A stretch of 64,000 bases of DNA from Saccharospirillum sp043196875 (GCF_043196875.1 NZ_JBEBMX010000005.1:62001-126000); one strand, 5' to 3'; positions 24,339 through 33,104 are shown, numbered from the stretch's first letter. Made by a program: numbers and translations. Notes: generated by a model not told the origin, from the letters alone.

Positions 24339-24944
24339 ATGATTGGCCGTTTACAGGGCACTTTGCTGGAAAATCGGGCACCGGATTTGCTGGTCGATGT
24401 CGGGGGTGTGGGCTACGACGTCCAGGCACCGCTGTCGACAGCCTTCAAATTGCCGGCTGTTGGCGAAACCGTGGTCCTGCATACCCATCTGGCTATTCGT
24501 GAAGATGCGCATGTGCTCTTTGGTTTCGGAACCCGTGAAGAACGCAGTCTGTTCCGTGCACTGATTAAAACCAGTGGTGTTGGTCCGAAGCTGGCTTTGG
24601 CTATTCTCAGTGGTATGGAACCGGATCACTTTATCCGCTCTGTCCAACAAAAGGATGCGACCATGCTGGTGAAGGTTCCGGGTGTGGGCAAGAAAACCGC
24701 CGAGCGGTTGATTGTCGAAATGCACGACCGTATTGCTGACCTCGGTGGCGCAGAGCGCCTATTGGCCATGCCGACCGTGCCGGAAGCTATGCCGCGCCCG
24801 GCAAGCGCCGAAGAAGATGCCGAAAGCGCTTTGATCGCTCTGGGTTACAAGCCTCAGCAGGCAACACGCGCCATTGCGCAGGTCGCGCAGGCGGGTATGG
24901 ATTCCGAAACCTTGATCCGCGCTGCGCTCAAGCAGATGATGTAA
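24339..24944 (+). CDS. ruvA: Holliday junction branch-migration protein RuvA
   Basis: 201 aa: an OB-fold (1-64, MIGRLQGTLLENRAPDLLVD), two helix-hairpin-helix motifs (GVGPKLALAIL and VPGVGKKTAERLIVEM), and a C-terminal domain III (about 155-201) that contacts RuvB. It binds the junction as a tetramer. A Shine-Dalgarno AAAGGAAG precedes the ATG. Confidence 0.97.
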   Translation: MIGRLQGTLLENRAPDLLVDVGGVGYDVQAPLSTAFKLPAVGETVVLHTHLAIREDAHVLFGFGTREERSLFRALIKTSGVGPKLALAILSGMEPDHFIRSVQQKDATMLVKVPGVGKKTAERLIVEMHDRIADLGGAERLLAMPTVPEAMPRPASAEEDAESALIALGYKPQQATRAIAQVAQAGMDSETLIRAALKQMM

Positions 24945-24972
24945 ACCACTTTCTGGCTGAACCAACTGACCG

Positions 24973-25980
24973 ATGATCGAAACCGACCGCTTTATCGCGC
25001 CTGAGCCGCAAAACGTCCGTGAGGAACAGTTTGATCGGGCTATCCGGCCGCTGTCTCTGGCTGAATATATTGGTCAGGCGGTGGTGCGCGAAAAGATGGA
25101 AATCTTTATCAGCGCCGCCCGCAAGCGTGAAGAGCCGCTCGATCATACCTTGGTATTCGGACCGCCTGGCCTGGGTAAAACGACGCTGGCCAACATCATT
25201 GCCAATGAGATGGGCGTCAACATCAAAACCACCTCCGGTCCGGTGCTGGAAAAAGCCGGTGACCTGGCGGCCATGCTGACTAATCTGGAATCCGGTGATG
25301 TGCTCTTTATCGACGAGATTCATCGGCTGTCGCCCCAGGTTGAAGAAGTGCTCTACCCGGCGATGGAAGATTATCAACTGGATATCATGATCGGCGAAGG
25401 CCCGGCGGCGCGATCCATTAAACTCGATTTGCCGCCTTTCACTCTAGTTGGCGCGACCACTCGTGCCGGTTTGCTGACGTCGCCCTTGCGGGATCGTTTC
25501 GGTATTGTCGAGCGACTGGAGTTTTATTCGGTCGCTGAACTGACTGAGATCGTGCTGCGTTCTGCCAATAAGCTCGGTGTGGAAATTGATCGCGAAGGTG
25601 CCGGCGAAGTGGCGCATCGTTCCCGTGGTACGCCCCGGATTGCCAATCGCCTGTTGCGACGGGTGCGTGATTATGCCGAAGTTAAGCACGAAGGCAGTGT
25701 CAATCAGGTTATTGCCGATGACGCCCTGAATTTGCTCAATGTCGACAAAGCCGGATTCGATCATCTTGATCGTCGTATGCTGATGACGCTGATCGAGAAG
25801 TTCGGTGGCGGTCCGGTGGGTGTGGAAAGTCTGGCCGCTGCCTTGAGTGAGGAGCGCGATACGCTCGAGGATGTGGTCGAACCCTATCTGATACAGCAAG
25901 GATTTTTGACCCGCACGCCGCGCGGTCGAATGGTGACCGATCTGGCTTACCAGCACTTCGATTTACCCCAATCCAAATAA
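24973..25980 (+). CDS. ruvB: Holliday junction DNA helicase RuvB
   Basis: 335 aa AAA+ motor. Walker A is GPPGLGKTT and Walker B DEIH; sensor 1 lies in GATTRAGLLTSPLRDRFG with the arginine finger. The C-terminal winged helix (about 260-335) binds DNA. It begins MIETDRFIAP, as in pseudomonads. It drives branch migration with RuvA. The tol operon follows after 119 bases without the usual ybgC. Confidence 0.97.
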   Translation: MIETDRFIAPEPQNVREEQFDRAIRPLSLAEYIGQAVVREKMEIFISAARKREEPLDHTLVFGPPGLGKTTLANIIANEMGVNIKTTSGPVLEKAGDLAAMLTNLESGDVLFIDEIHRLSPQVEEVLYPAMEDYQLDIMIGEGPAARSIKLDLPPFTLVGATTRAGLLTSPLRDRFGIVERLEFYSVAELTEIVLRSANKLGVEIDREGAGEVAHRSRGTPRIANRLLRRVRDYAEVKHEGSVNQVIADDALNLLNVDKAGFDHLDRRMLMTLIEKFGGGPVGVESLAAALSEERDTLEDVVEPYLIQQGFLTRTPRGRMVTDLAYQHFDLPQSK

Positions 25981-26099
25981 CCTTTCCGGCGTTGCTCGCG
26001 GCCCTGTGCAAAGGGAGTGAAAACCGTCTTTAGCGCAATAGCGCCGTCTAGTATTTGCCAAAAAACTTCTTTAGTCTGGCCCGCTGAAAGTCTCTGAGG

Positions 26100-26819
26100 A
26101 TGACGGTAGTGGGCAGTCAAATATCAATATGGGAATTGGTCAGCGAAGCGACACTGTTGGTGCAGTTTGTCATGCTGACGTTGTTAGCCGCTTCGGTTGC
26201 AACCTGGGTGTTTATCTTCGAGCGCCGTAAGGTGCTGACGACCGCCTATCATCGATTTGCCAGTTTTGAAGAACGTTTCTGGTCCGGCATGGACCTGTCT
26301 CAGTTGTATCGTCAGATCAACGCCAACCCGGATCCCGATAACGGCGGCGAGCATATCTTTCGCGCCGGTTTCAAAGAATTCAGCCGCCTGCGCCAGCAGC
26401 AAGTGACCGACGCCGATGCCATCATGGCCGGCTGTCAGCGCGCCATGCGGGTTGCGGTCAGCAAGGAAATGGAAAAGCTCGACCAGCATCTGCCGTTTTT
26501 GGCGACGGTCGGTTCGACCAGTCCGTACGTCGGTTTGTTCGGTACCGTCTGGGGCATTATGAATTCATTCCGTGGCCTGGCATCAGTCACCCAGGTGACG
26601 CTGTCGACGGTAGCTCCAGGTATTTCTGAAGCATTGATTGCTACGGCGATGGGCCTTTTTGCGGCTATCCCAGCGGTGATCGCCTACAACCGTTTTTCGG
26701 CACGCTCCGATAAACTGGTTGCCAACTACGAAACCTTTGCTGAAGAGTTTGCCGCCATTTTGCACCGTCAGGCACATTTGCTGGCGGGCCAGGGTCGCAA
26801 GCAGGAAGTGGCTGAATGA
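26100..26819 (+). CDS. tolQ: Tol-Pal system proton-channel protein TolQ
   Basis: 239 aa with three membrane helices (about 18-38, 135-160, 170-192) and a cytoplasmic loop. GTVWGIMNSFRGLA and the helix with APGISEALIATAMGLFAAIP are MotA/TolQ/ExbB features. With TolR it uses the proton gradient to energise TolA during outer-membrane constriction. The ATG at 26100 follows GAGG with almost no spacing; a GTG at 26109 has better spacing and could be the true start. It overlaps tolR as ATGA. Confidence 0.94.
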   Translation: MTVVGSQISIWELVSEATLLVQFVMLTLLAASVATWVFIFERRKVLTTAYHRFASFEERFWSGMDLSQLYRQINANPDPDNGGEHIFRAGFKEFSRLRQQQVTDADAIMAGCQRAMRVAVSKEMEKLDQHLPFLATVGSTSPYVGLFGTVWGIMNSFRGLASVTQVTLSTVAPGISEALIATAMGLFAAIPAVIAYNRFSARSDKLVANYETFAEEFAAILHRQAHLLAGQGRKQEVAE

Positions 26820-27247
26820 GCCTGGTGCGCAAACGGCGCAAGCCGATGTCCGAGATCAACGTGGTGCCTTATATCGACGTCATGCTGGTCTTGCTGATCA
26901 TCTTTATGGTGACCGCGCCAATGATGATGCAAGGCGTCGAGGTTGAGGTGCCGCAGGTTGAGTCCGGTCCGCTTGAGCGTGATGAAAACCAGGAATATTT
27001 AATTGTCGCTGTTGATGCCGGCGGCCAGGTGTATGTCGAGCGCGGTGAAGAAGAGCCCGAGGCCGTTGAACCGAATGGTGTAGGGCAGTATGTCGCTCGC
27101 GTTCTGGGTCAGCAGCCAAGTTTGCAGGTTTATATTCGCGGCGACAGCAGTATCTCCTATGGTCGTGTTATGCAGGTCATGGCGAACCTACAGACTGCCG
27201 GTATTGAGTCTGTGGGTCTGATCACCGAGGCGCCGGATGAAGAGTGA
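26816..27247 (+). CDS. tolR: Tol-Pal system protein TolR
   Basis: 143 aa with a short N-terminus, one membrane helix (about 17-37) containing the proton-carrying Asp in PYIDVMLVLLIIFMVTAPM, and a periplasmic ExbD/TolR domain. It partners TolQ. The start overlaps the tolQ stop, and tolA begins 11 bases before the tolR stop. Confidence 0.95.
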   Translation: MSLVRKRRKPMSEINVVPYIDVMLVLLIIFMVTAPMMMQGVEVEVPQVESGPLERDENQEYLIVAVDAGGQVYVERGEEEPEAVEPNGVGQYVARVLGQQPSLQVYIRGDSSISYGRVMQVMANLQTAGIESVGLITEAPDEE

Positions 27248-28100
27248 GTGGCGCTTAAATTTAAGTCGTCGCCATTTGGCGTTGCCGGCTGTGCAAGCTG
27301 TTGGCTTGCATGCATTGTTGGCGGCGCTGTTTTTGGTTGGCTTTAGCGTGACTCACCCGTCGCCGGACCGGTTCGAACTGCCGCCGACCTTGACCGCCAA
27401 CCTGATGATGGAGCCACAGCCACAGCCGGTTCGAGAACAACCGCCAGCAGCGCAGCCGGCTCCGGAACCAGCACCACAACCCAAACCGGAACCAGAGCCC
27501 CGGCCTCAGCCTGAACCACAACCGACGCCGCCGGCTCCAAAACCAGAGCCACAACCTGAACCAGCACCGCAACCAGCGCCGCAGCCAAGGCCAGAGCAAG
27601 CTAAGGCGCAGCCGGAACCTGAGCGGGTGCCGCCGGCCAGCAGCAATACTGCGCCAGCGGAAAGCCAGCCAGCTCCGACGAATAGTGAAGATCTGTTTGA
27701 TGATTTATTGGCGGGTTTGGACAGTGAAGACTCACAGCTGGAGCGTCAGCAGGAAGAGCTGGCTGCAGCTCAGGCACAACGTGAACGTGATGCACAGGTG
27801 ACCTCGACCTATACCGACCGTATTTATCAACAGATCAGTCGCGCTTGGTCGAGACCAATGGAACTGCAGATTATGGATTTGACCGGTCGGGAAACCGTCG
27901 TACAGGTATCGTTGTTACCGACCGGCGAATTGTTGTCCGCCGAAATCGTATCCAGCAGTGGTATTGCTGCACTGGACCAATCTGCTATCAGGGCGGTGCA
28001 GCGTGTACGTCGCTATCAGGTGCCGGATGATATCAATATTTTTAATCGTAACTTTCGAAGCTTTCGCTTCCGTTTCAAACCAGAGGACCTGATGCAGTGA
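27237..28100 (+). CDS. tolA: Tol-Pal system envelope-spanning protein TolA
   Basis: 287 aa, shorter than the 421 aa of E. coli. One membrane helix (about 17-40) anchors it. A proline/glutamate/glutamine-rich segment (about 57-145, many PEPQP-type repeats) takes the place of most of the long alanine/lysine helix. A short helical stretch rich in E and Q (about 160-185) and a TolA/TonB-like C-terminal domain (about 190-287) follow. It links the TolQR motor to TolB and Pal. It overlaps tolR by 11 bases and tolB by GTGA. Identity rests on position and domain order. Confidence 0.92.
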   Translation: MKSEWRLNLSRRHLALPAVQAVGLHALLAALFLVGFSVTHPSPDRFELPPTLTANLMMEPQPQPVREQPPAAQPAPEPAPQPKPEPEPRPQPEPQPTPPAPKPEPQPEPAPQPAPQPRPEQAKAQPEPERVPPASSNTAPAESQPAPTNSEDLFDDLLAGLDSEDSQLERQQEELAAAQAQRERDAQVTSTYTDRIYQQISRAWSRPMELQIMDLTGRETVVQVSLLPTGELLSAEIVSSSGIAALDQSAIRAVQRVRRYQVPDDINIFNRNFRSFRFRFKPEDLMQ

Positions 28101-29407
28101 GAGTTCAACGACGTCTGGCCATTCTGGCTATCGCTTTTATGTCGCTAGTGGCTGGAACACTGGCCCAAGCTGAAGACCTGGAAATTGTGGTTACCCGCGG
28201 TTACGACGCGCGCACCAAAGTCTCTGTTGTGCCGTTTTTCTGGGGTGGATCGGAAGCTTTGCCGGAACAGGTCGATGCGGTTATTCGTGCGAATCTGAGC
28301 CGCACCGGTCGGTTTGACTTGTTGCCGGCGAGTGAAATGCTCAGTCAACCAACATCCCAGGAGGGTGTTTTTTATCGCGACTGGCGTTTGCTGGAGCAGG
28401 AATACTTGGTGATTGGTCGAATGGAGCCGGTGGCCGGAGGGCGTATTCGGGTCAACTTTTCGCTGTTCGATATTGTCCAGGGCCGACGAGTGGTCGGCGG
28501 CAGTCAGACGGTCGCGGTTTCTCAGTTGAGGGATCTGGCGCATTCCATTTCCGATCTGATTCATGAGCGTATTACCGGCATTAAAGGCATCTTTTCCACC
28601 AAGATCGCTTTTGTGACGCGCCAGCCAACCAGTGTCGGTAATTTTGAGTATCGCTTGCAGGTGGCGGATGCCGATGGTCAACGCGCCCGCACTGTTTATC
28701 AGTCCGATGAACCGATTATTTCGCCATCCTGGTCGGGTGATGGCCGACGTATTGCCTTTGCAAATAAGGTCGGTGATCGTTGGAAAGTTTTTGTACAGGA
28801 GTTGGCTTCCGGTCAGTCGGATACCTTGTCGGGTCGACGGGGTTATACCAGCTCGCCGGCATTTTCTCCTGATGGTCGATATTTGGCTTATGTATCCAGT
28901 ACGGAGGGTAATCCAGAACTATATCTGTATGATTTTTCCACGGGGCGAAGTACTCGTTTAACGCGCAATAGTTATATTGATACTGAACCGAGTTTCTCGC
29001 CTGATTCTCAATCTTTGATCTATACCTCGGAAAGAGGAGGTAGACCACAAATTTATCAAATGGACCTTGCCACTAAGCGTATTGAGCGCTTAACCTTTGA
29101 AGGCAGTCAAAACCTGAAAGCCCAATACAGCAGCGACGGGCAATACCTGGTCTTTATTCACCAAACAGAGGGCAGGTTTCACGTTGCAGCAATGGATCTG
29201 GCATCACGTAACATTAGAGTGCTGACAGAAACCAACCTGGATGAGTCTCCCAGTATTGCGCCAAATGGCACCATGCTGGTCTATGCGACTAAGAGAGGGG
29301 GTGAGGGGGTTTTGGCCTGGGTGTCCCTGGATGGGCAGGTCACAAGCCAGATGCCGTCGATATACGGTGACGTAATTGAACCGGCCTGGTCTCCCTACTT
29401 GAACTAG
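28097..29407 (+). CDS. tolB: Tol-Pal system periplasmic beta-propeller protein TolB
   Basis: 436 aa from a GTG overlapping the tolA stop. A Sec signal peptide (about 1-24, ending LAQAE) leads to an N-terminal alpha/beta domain and a six-bladed propeller with repeated blades such as SPSWSGDGRRIAFAN and SPAFSPDGRYLAYVS. TolB binds Pal and the TolA C-terminus in the periplasm. The stretch around 28900-29060 is locally AT-richer than the rest of the gene. Confidence 0.96.
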   Translation: MRVQRRLAILAIAFMSLVAGTLAQAEDLEIVVTRGYDARTKVSVVPFFWGGSEALPEQVDAVIRANLSRTGRFDLLPASEMLSQPTSQEGVFYRDWRLLEQEYLVIGRMEPVAGGRIRVNFSLFDIVQGRRVVGGSQTVAVSQLRDLAHSISDLIHERITGIKGIFSTKIAFVTRQPTSVGNFEYRLQVADADGQRARTVYQSDEPIISPSWSGDGRRIAFANKVGDRWKVFVQELASGQSDTLSGRRGYTSSPAFSPDGRYLAYVSSTEGNPELYLYDFSTGRSTRLTRNSYIDTEPSFSPDSQSLIYTSERGGRPQIYQMDLATKRIERLTFEGSQNLKAQYSSDGQYLVFIHQTEGRFHVAAMDLASRNIRVLTETNLDESPSIAPNGTMLVYATKRGGEGVLAWVSLDGQVTSQMPSIYGDVIEPAWSPYLN

Positions 29408-29494
29408 GGTCATTTGCAGGGCAATATGCCAATAAGGGCAAATTGGTCTGCAAATAACCAATAAAACGACATATAACCGATGGGATAAAGGAAA

Positions 29495-30025
29495 ATGGCT
29501 AAATCCAAACTGATTCAAGCTGCTGCTATTACATTCGCGGTATTCCTGGCCGGCTGTGCCTCTACTGAAGAGACTGCGTCTACTGGCGAGTCAAACACAA
29601 CGGGTACTACTGGCTCTGTGCAGGAAGAAGAACAGCTGACACTCGATACTGAACCAACTGAAGCCGAACAAAGCGTTACCAGCGAGTTCCAAGCTTTGCT
29701 GGATCAGACCATCATCTACTTCGATTTTGACAAGTCTGAGATCCGCACTGAGTTCCGCACTGTGCTGAACGCACACGCTATGAACCTGGTTGCCAACCCG
29801 AACATGAGCATCGTTCTGGAAGGACATGCTGATGAACGTGGTACTCGTGAATACAACCTGGCATTGGGTGAGCGTCGTGCGCAAGCCGTTGCTGACTATC
29901 TGATGCTGAAAGGTGCCGCTGCCAGCCAGATCGACACCGTAAGCTATGGCGAAGAGCGTCCGGTTGCTTTGGGTAGCACCGAAGCAGATTACGCCGAAAA
30001 CCGTCGTGTAGAGATTGTTTACTAA
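29495..30025 (+). CDS. pal: Peptidoglycan-associated lipoprotein Pal
   Basis: 176 aa. A lipoprotein signal with lipobox LAGC (Cys21) precedes a Ser/Thr/Glu-rich linker. An OmpA-like peptidoglycan-binding domain (about 65-176) carries IYFDFDKSEI, LEGHADERGTREYN and NRRVEIVY. It tethers the outer membrane to the cell wall and binds TolB. AAAGGAAA precedes the ATG. A strong terminator follows 34 bases after the stop, inside the start of cpoB. Confidence 0.96.
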   Translation: MAKSKLIQAAAITFAVFLAGCASTEETASTGESNTTGTTGSVQEEEQLTLDTEPTEAEQSVTSEFQALLDQTIIYFDFDKSEIRTEFRTVLNAHAMNLVANPNMSIVLEGHADERGTREYNLALGERRAQAVADYLMLKGAAASQIDTVSYGEERPVALGSTEADYAENRRVEIVY

Positions 30026-30031
30026 TCGTCT

Positions 30032-30826
30032 ATGCTGAACAAACAAGCTCTAATCTACAGTGCTGCCCTTTTGGGCAGCACTTTTGTTTTTATAGGGTCG
30101 CTTTCCGCTGAACCCGCGATTGTTGAATCGCAGCCTGACGGTGCTTCGGGGACATCGAGTCTCGGTACTTTGGGTGGTCCGGAAAGTTCCGCACGTACCA
30201 GCAGTAACGGTCCATCCGCTGCCTTTGTAGAAAACCTGATGTTTCAGGTTCAGGACTTACAGCAGCAGGTTGCTGAGCAAAGAGGGAAGATTGAAGAGCT
30301 CAGTTATCAGCTCGATGTGATGCGCGAAGAACAGCGCGAACGTTACATTGATCTGGACCAACGTATTCTGTCTTTGCAGCAAAATCCGGGTTCAGCTTCA
30401 GCGTCTATTGAGACCGCTCCTGCTGCGTCCGCTGATTTTGATGCGGTCAGCGACGAAGACATTCTGGCGGAATATAATGCGGCTCGAGAGCATATCAGAG
30501 CACGAGAATTTCCTGAGGCAATATCGTCGTTGCAGGCTTTTGCAGACAGCCATCCTGAACACTCTTTAACCCCTAATGCATGGTATTGGCTGGGTGAGGT
30601 TCAACTGGCCAGCCGCAATGTCGATGAAGCACGCACGGCCTTCCAAACGGTCATTGACCAGTTTCCGGATAACGCCAAGGTTCCTGACTCCCTTTATAAG
30701 TTGGGAATTATTGCTCAGCAGGGCGGCAACTCCGACCAAGCACGTCAATTGTTCCAGCGCGTGATAACTGACTACCCTGATAGCCAAAGTGCGCAATTGG
30801 CTCAGGCGCGACTCAACTCCAATTAA
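30032..30826 (+). CDS. cpoB: Tol-Pal associated coiled-coil/TPR protein CpoB (YbgF)
   Basis: 264 aa. A signal peptide (about 1-26) is followed by a low-complexity linker, a trimerising coiled coil (about 65-115, ENLMFQVQDLQQQ...), and TPR-like repeats (about 145-264, with NAWYWLGEVQLASRN and DSLYKLGIIAQQGGN). CpoB couples Tol action to peptidoglycan synthesis by PBP1B. It starts six bases after pal, but a terminator-like hairpin lies within its first 20 codons. Confidence 0.93.
   Translation: MLNKQALIYSAALLGSTFVFIGSLSAEPAIVESQPDGASGTSSLGTLGGPESSARTSSNGPSAAFVENLMFQVQDLQQQVAEQRGKIEELSYQLDVMREEQRERYIDLDQRILSLQQNPGSASASIETAPAASADFDAVSDEDILAEYNAAREHIRAREFPEAISSLQAFADSHPEHSLTPNAWYWLGEVQLASRNVDEARTAFQTVIDQFPDNAKVPDSLYKLGIIAQQGGNSDQARQLFQRVITDYPDSQSAQLAQARLNSN
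30059..30091 (+). terminator. Intrinsic terminator of pal, lying inside the 5' end of cpoB
   Basis: AGTGCTGCCC (30059-30068), loop TTTT, GGGCAGCACT (30073-30082), then TTTGTTTTT. This is a perfect 10-bp stem with a T-rich tail. It falls on cpoB codons 10-20, which encode the hydrophobic signal sequence. Confidence 0.75.
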
Positions 30827-30853
30827 AGACGACAGCCTCTGGGCTGTCGTCTT
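30826..30853 (+). terminator. Intrinsic terminator after cpoB
   Basis: AAGACGACAGCC/GGCTGTCGTCTT is a perfect 12-bp stem with the loop TCTG, followed by GTTACT. It begins at the cpoB stop codon and separates the tol operon from queC. Confidence 0.75.
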
Positions 30854-30876
30854 GTTACTACTCGCGAGATATACCC

Positions 30877-31551
30877 ATGACAAAGAAAGCCGTGGTTCTT
30901 CTGTCCGGAGGCCTCGATTCGACGACTGTGTTGGCGCAGGCCAAGGCGGACGGATACGAGCTCTATGCGCTGAGCTTCGACTATGGTCAACGGCATGATG
31001 CTGAATTGGATGCGGCCAAACGCATTGCTAAATCAATGGGCGTGGTGGAGCACAAAGTCATTCCAATTGATCTGGCTAGCTTGGGCGGGTCGGCTTTGAC
31101 TGATCACAGCCTTGAGGTGCCAACCGAAGAGACTGAAGGCATTCCGGTCACCTACGTGCCAGCACGGAACACTGTTTTTCTATCGATCGCTCTGGGCTGG
31201 GCTGAGGTGTTGGAAGCTCAAAATATTTTTATCGGTGTCAGTGCTGTCGACTACTCCGGATATCCGGATTGCCGGCCTGAGTATATTGCAGCCTATGAAC
31301 GCCTTGCCAACCTGGCAACCCGGATGGGTGTCGAAGGACGTGTCATTAAAGTCCACACCCCACTGATTAACCTGAGTAAGGCTGAGACAGTCGCGCTCGG
31401 CACTCAGTTGGGTGTGGACTATGGTCTTACCGTCAGTTGCTACCAGGCCAACGAATCGGGTGAAGCCTGTGGTCGGTGCGATTCCTGCCGGTTGCGCCAA
31501 AAAGGCTTCGCAGAGGCCGGTTTGTCAGATCCGACGCGGTATCAGGCCTAA
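30877..31551 (+). CDS. queC: 7-cyano-7-deazaguanine synthase QueC
   Basis: 224 aa. The PP-loop LLSGGLDSTT binds ATP, and the C-terminal CGRCDSCRLRQKGF plus an upstream Cys in TVSCYQAN form the zinc site. VPARNTVFLSIALGWAE and GVSAVDYSGYPDCRPEYI are family blocks. It converts 7-carboxy-7-deazaguanine to preQ0 on the way to queuosine in tRNA. queE, often next to it, is absent here. Confidence 0.96.
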   Translation: MTKKAVVLLSGGLDSTTVLAQAKADGYELYALSFDYGQRHDAELDAAKRIAKSMGVVEHKVIPIDLASLGGSALTDHSLEVPTEETEGIPVTYVPARNTVFLSIALGWAEVLEAQNIFIGVSAVDYSGYPDCRPEYIAAYERLANLATRMGVEGRVIKVHTPLINLSKAETVALGTQLGVDYGLTVSCYQANESGEACGRCDSCRLRQKGFAEAGLSDPTRYQA

Positions 31552-31621
31552 GCTGTCAAAGTACTGTTGGCAAAGCCCTTTTAGATCAAAGGCTTGGCAG
31601 CAAAAAAAGACAATGCCGGGG

Positions 31622-31649
31622 TTGCGTCCGGGATAAAAATACATATTAT
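31622..31649 (+). promoter_or_regulatory. Promoter of the tRNA-Lys genes
   Basis: TTGCGT at 31622-31627 and TATTAT at 31644-31649 with a 16-base spacer, then GCGCC as discriminator, 14 bases before the first tRNA-Lys. Confidence 0.5.
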
Positions 31650-31662
31650 ATGCGCCTCCTTT

Positions 31663-31738
31663 GGGTCGTTAGCTCAGTTGGTAGAGCAGTTGGCTTTTAA
31701 CCAATTGGTCGCAGGTTCGAATCCTGCACGACCCACCA
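31663..31738 (+). tRNA. tRNA-Lys (anticodon TTT), copy 1
   Basis: 76 bases with CCA. Acceptor GGGTCGT/ACGACCC, anticodon stem GTTGG/CCAAT with loop CTTTTAA, T-arm GCAGGTTCGAATCCTGC. Identical to the copy at 31818-31893. Confidence 0.97.
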
Positions 31739-31817
31739 CCTTTACTCTGTTCACGGTCCTGAGGCGGAGTAGCCAGTAAGCGATTCGGGTTGAAAGGGTG
31801 ATCAGGCCAGCTACCAA

Positions 31818-31893
31818 GGGTCGTTAGCTCAGTTGGTAGAGCAGTTGGCTTTTAACCAATTGGTCGCAGGTTCGAATCCTGCACGACCCACCA
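31818..31893 (+). tRNA. tRNA-Lys (anticodon TTT), copy 2
   Basis: Identical to copy 1 over all 76 bases, 79 bases further on. The spacer between them is unrelated to the tRNA. A terminator follows seven bases after the CCA. Confidence 0.97.
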
Positions 31894-31900
31894 TATTCCC

Positions 31901-31929
31901 AAAAAAGGAGAGCCCAGCTCTCCTTTTTT
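31901..31929 (+). terminator. Intrinsic terminator of the tRNA-Lys unit
   Basis: AAAAAAGGAGAGC, a short loop, GCTCTCCTTTTTT: a GC stem framed by A and T runs, so it may work on both strands. Confidence 0.8.
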
Positions 31930-32043
31930 ATGCCTGCTAAAACCCCATTGTGCCGCCTGCCAACCGTCCCCATCATGAGGGTCATAGGGCTCCGCCTTGT
32001 TTCGGAGTACAATGTAAGGCTGTAAAGAGGCCGCTGAGTAACC

Positions 32044-33093
32044 ATGACCGATTCTGCTGTGTTGTCCGATCTGACCATCAACTTTGACGTCCCTATCGCT
32101 GAGCGAATAACCAGTCTCAGTACTGCGGAAGTGAATGCGTTGAATGAAGAAATCATTGAGCTGATGCGCGCTCAAAAAGCGGTGTTGGTTGCTCACTACT
32201 ACACCGATCCGCTGGTGCAGGCACTGGCAGAAGCGTCGGGTGGTTTTATTGGTGACTCTTTAGAGATGGCGCGTTTCGGCCGTGATGTCGATGCCCAGAC
32301 GGTGCTGGTTGCTGGGGTTCGTTTTATGGGCGAAACCACCAAGATCCTGAGCCCGGAAAAGCGTGTACTGATGCCGACGCTGGAAGCTACCTGCTCGCTG
32401 GATTTGGGTTGCCCGCCTGATGAATTCGCGGCTTTTTGTGATCAGCACCCTGATCGTACGGTGGTGGTGTATGCTAATACGTCAGCAGCGGTCAAAGCCC
32501 GTGCCGATTGGGTAGTGACCTCAAGTATTGCTCTGGATGTGGTGGATTATCTGGATCGGCAAGGTAAGAAGATACTCTGGGCTCCGGATCAGCACCTGGG
32601 TCGCTATATTCAGCGTGAAACCGGTGCGGATATGCTGCTCTGGAATGGCTCCTGTATTGTCCACGAAGAATTTCGCGCCAAAGGCCTGACCGACCTGAAA
32701 GCCCTGTACCCTGAGGCCGCCATCCTGGTGCATCCGGAATCGCCCGAAGCCGTTGTCGAATTAGCCGATGTCGTAGGCTCAACCACTCAGCTTTTGAACG
32801 CCTCGGAACAGCTGCCGAATCAGCAATTTATTGTCGCTACTGACCGAGGCATCTTCTATAAGATGCAGCAACGGTCACCGAACAAAACCTTTATTGAAGC
32901 GCCGACGGCCGGCCAGGGTGGTAACTGCCGCTCGTGCGCTCATTGCCCCTGGATGGCCATGAATGATCTGCAGCGTATTAAGTCGGTATTGTTGAATCCG
33001 ACCGAAGAAATCCAGGTAAGTGCCGACTTGATTGAGCGAGCTCGGCTGCCGTTGGACCGTATGTTGAACTTCTCCTCCCAGCGCGCGGCTTAA
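32044..33093 (+). CDS. nadA: Quinolinate synthase NadA
   Basis: 349 aa. It condenses iminoaspartate and dihydroxyacetone phosphate to quinolinate for NAD synthesis. Substrate-site blocks HYYTDPLVQALAE and GDSLEMARFG are present. The three 4Fe-4S cysteines lie in TCSLDLGCP, NGSCIVHEEF and CRSCAHCPWMAMN. The ATG follows GCTGAGTAACC. The neighbouring protease gene converges and ends 10 bases away. Confidence 0.96.
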   Translation: MTDSAVLSDLTINFDVPIAERITSLSTAEVNALNEEIIELMRAQKAVLVAHYYTDPLVQALAEASGGFIGDSLEMARFGRDVDAQTVLVAGVRFMGETTKILSPEKRVLMPTLEATCSLDLGCPPDEFAAFCDQHPDRTVVVYANTSAAVKARADWVVTSSIALDVVDYLDRQGKKILWAPDQHLGRYIQRETGADMLLWNGSCIVHEEFRAKGLTDLKALYPEAAILVHPESPEAVVELADVVGSTTQLLNASEQLPNQQFIVATDRGIFYKMQQRSPNKTFIEAPTAGQGGNCRSCAHCPWMAMNDLQRIKSVLLNPTEEIQVSADLIERARLPLDRMLNFSSQRAA

Positions 33094-33104
33094 GCCGCGC
33101 CTTT
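33083..33104 (+). terminator. Possible bidirectional terminator nadA/protease gene
   Basis: GCGCGGC/GCCGCGC around TTAA, including the nadA stop codon, followed by CTTTAA. The stem is strong but the T-run is short. Confidence 0.4.

Noticed and set aside
27415..27610. Repetitive segment in tolA taken for a DNA repeat element
   Set aside because: It encodes a continuous proline-rich linker in frame.
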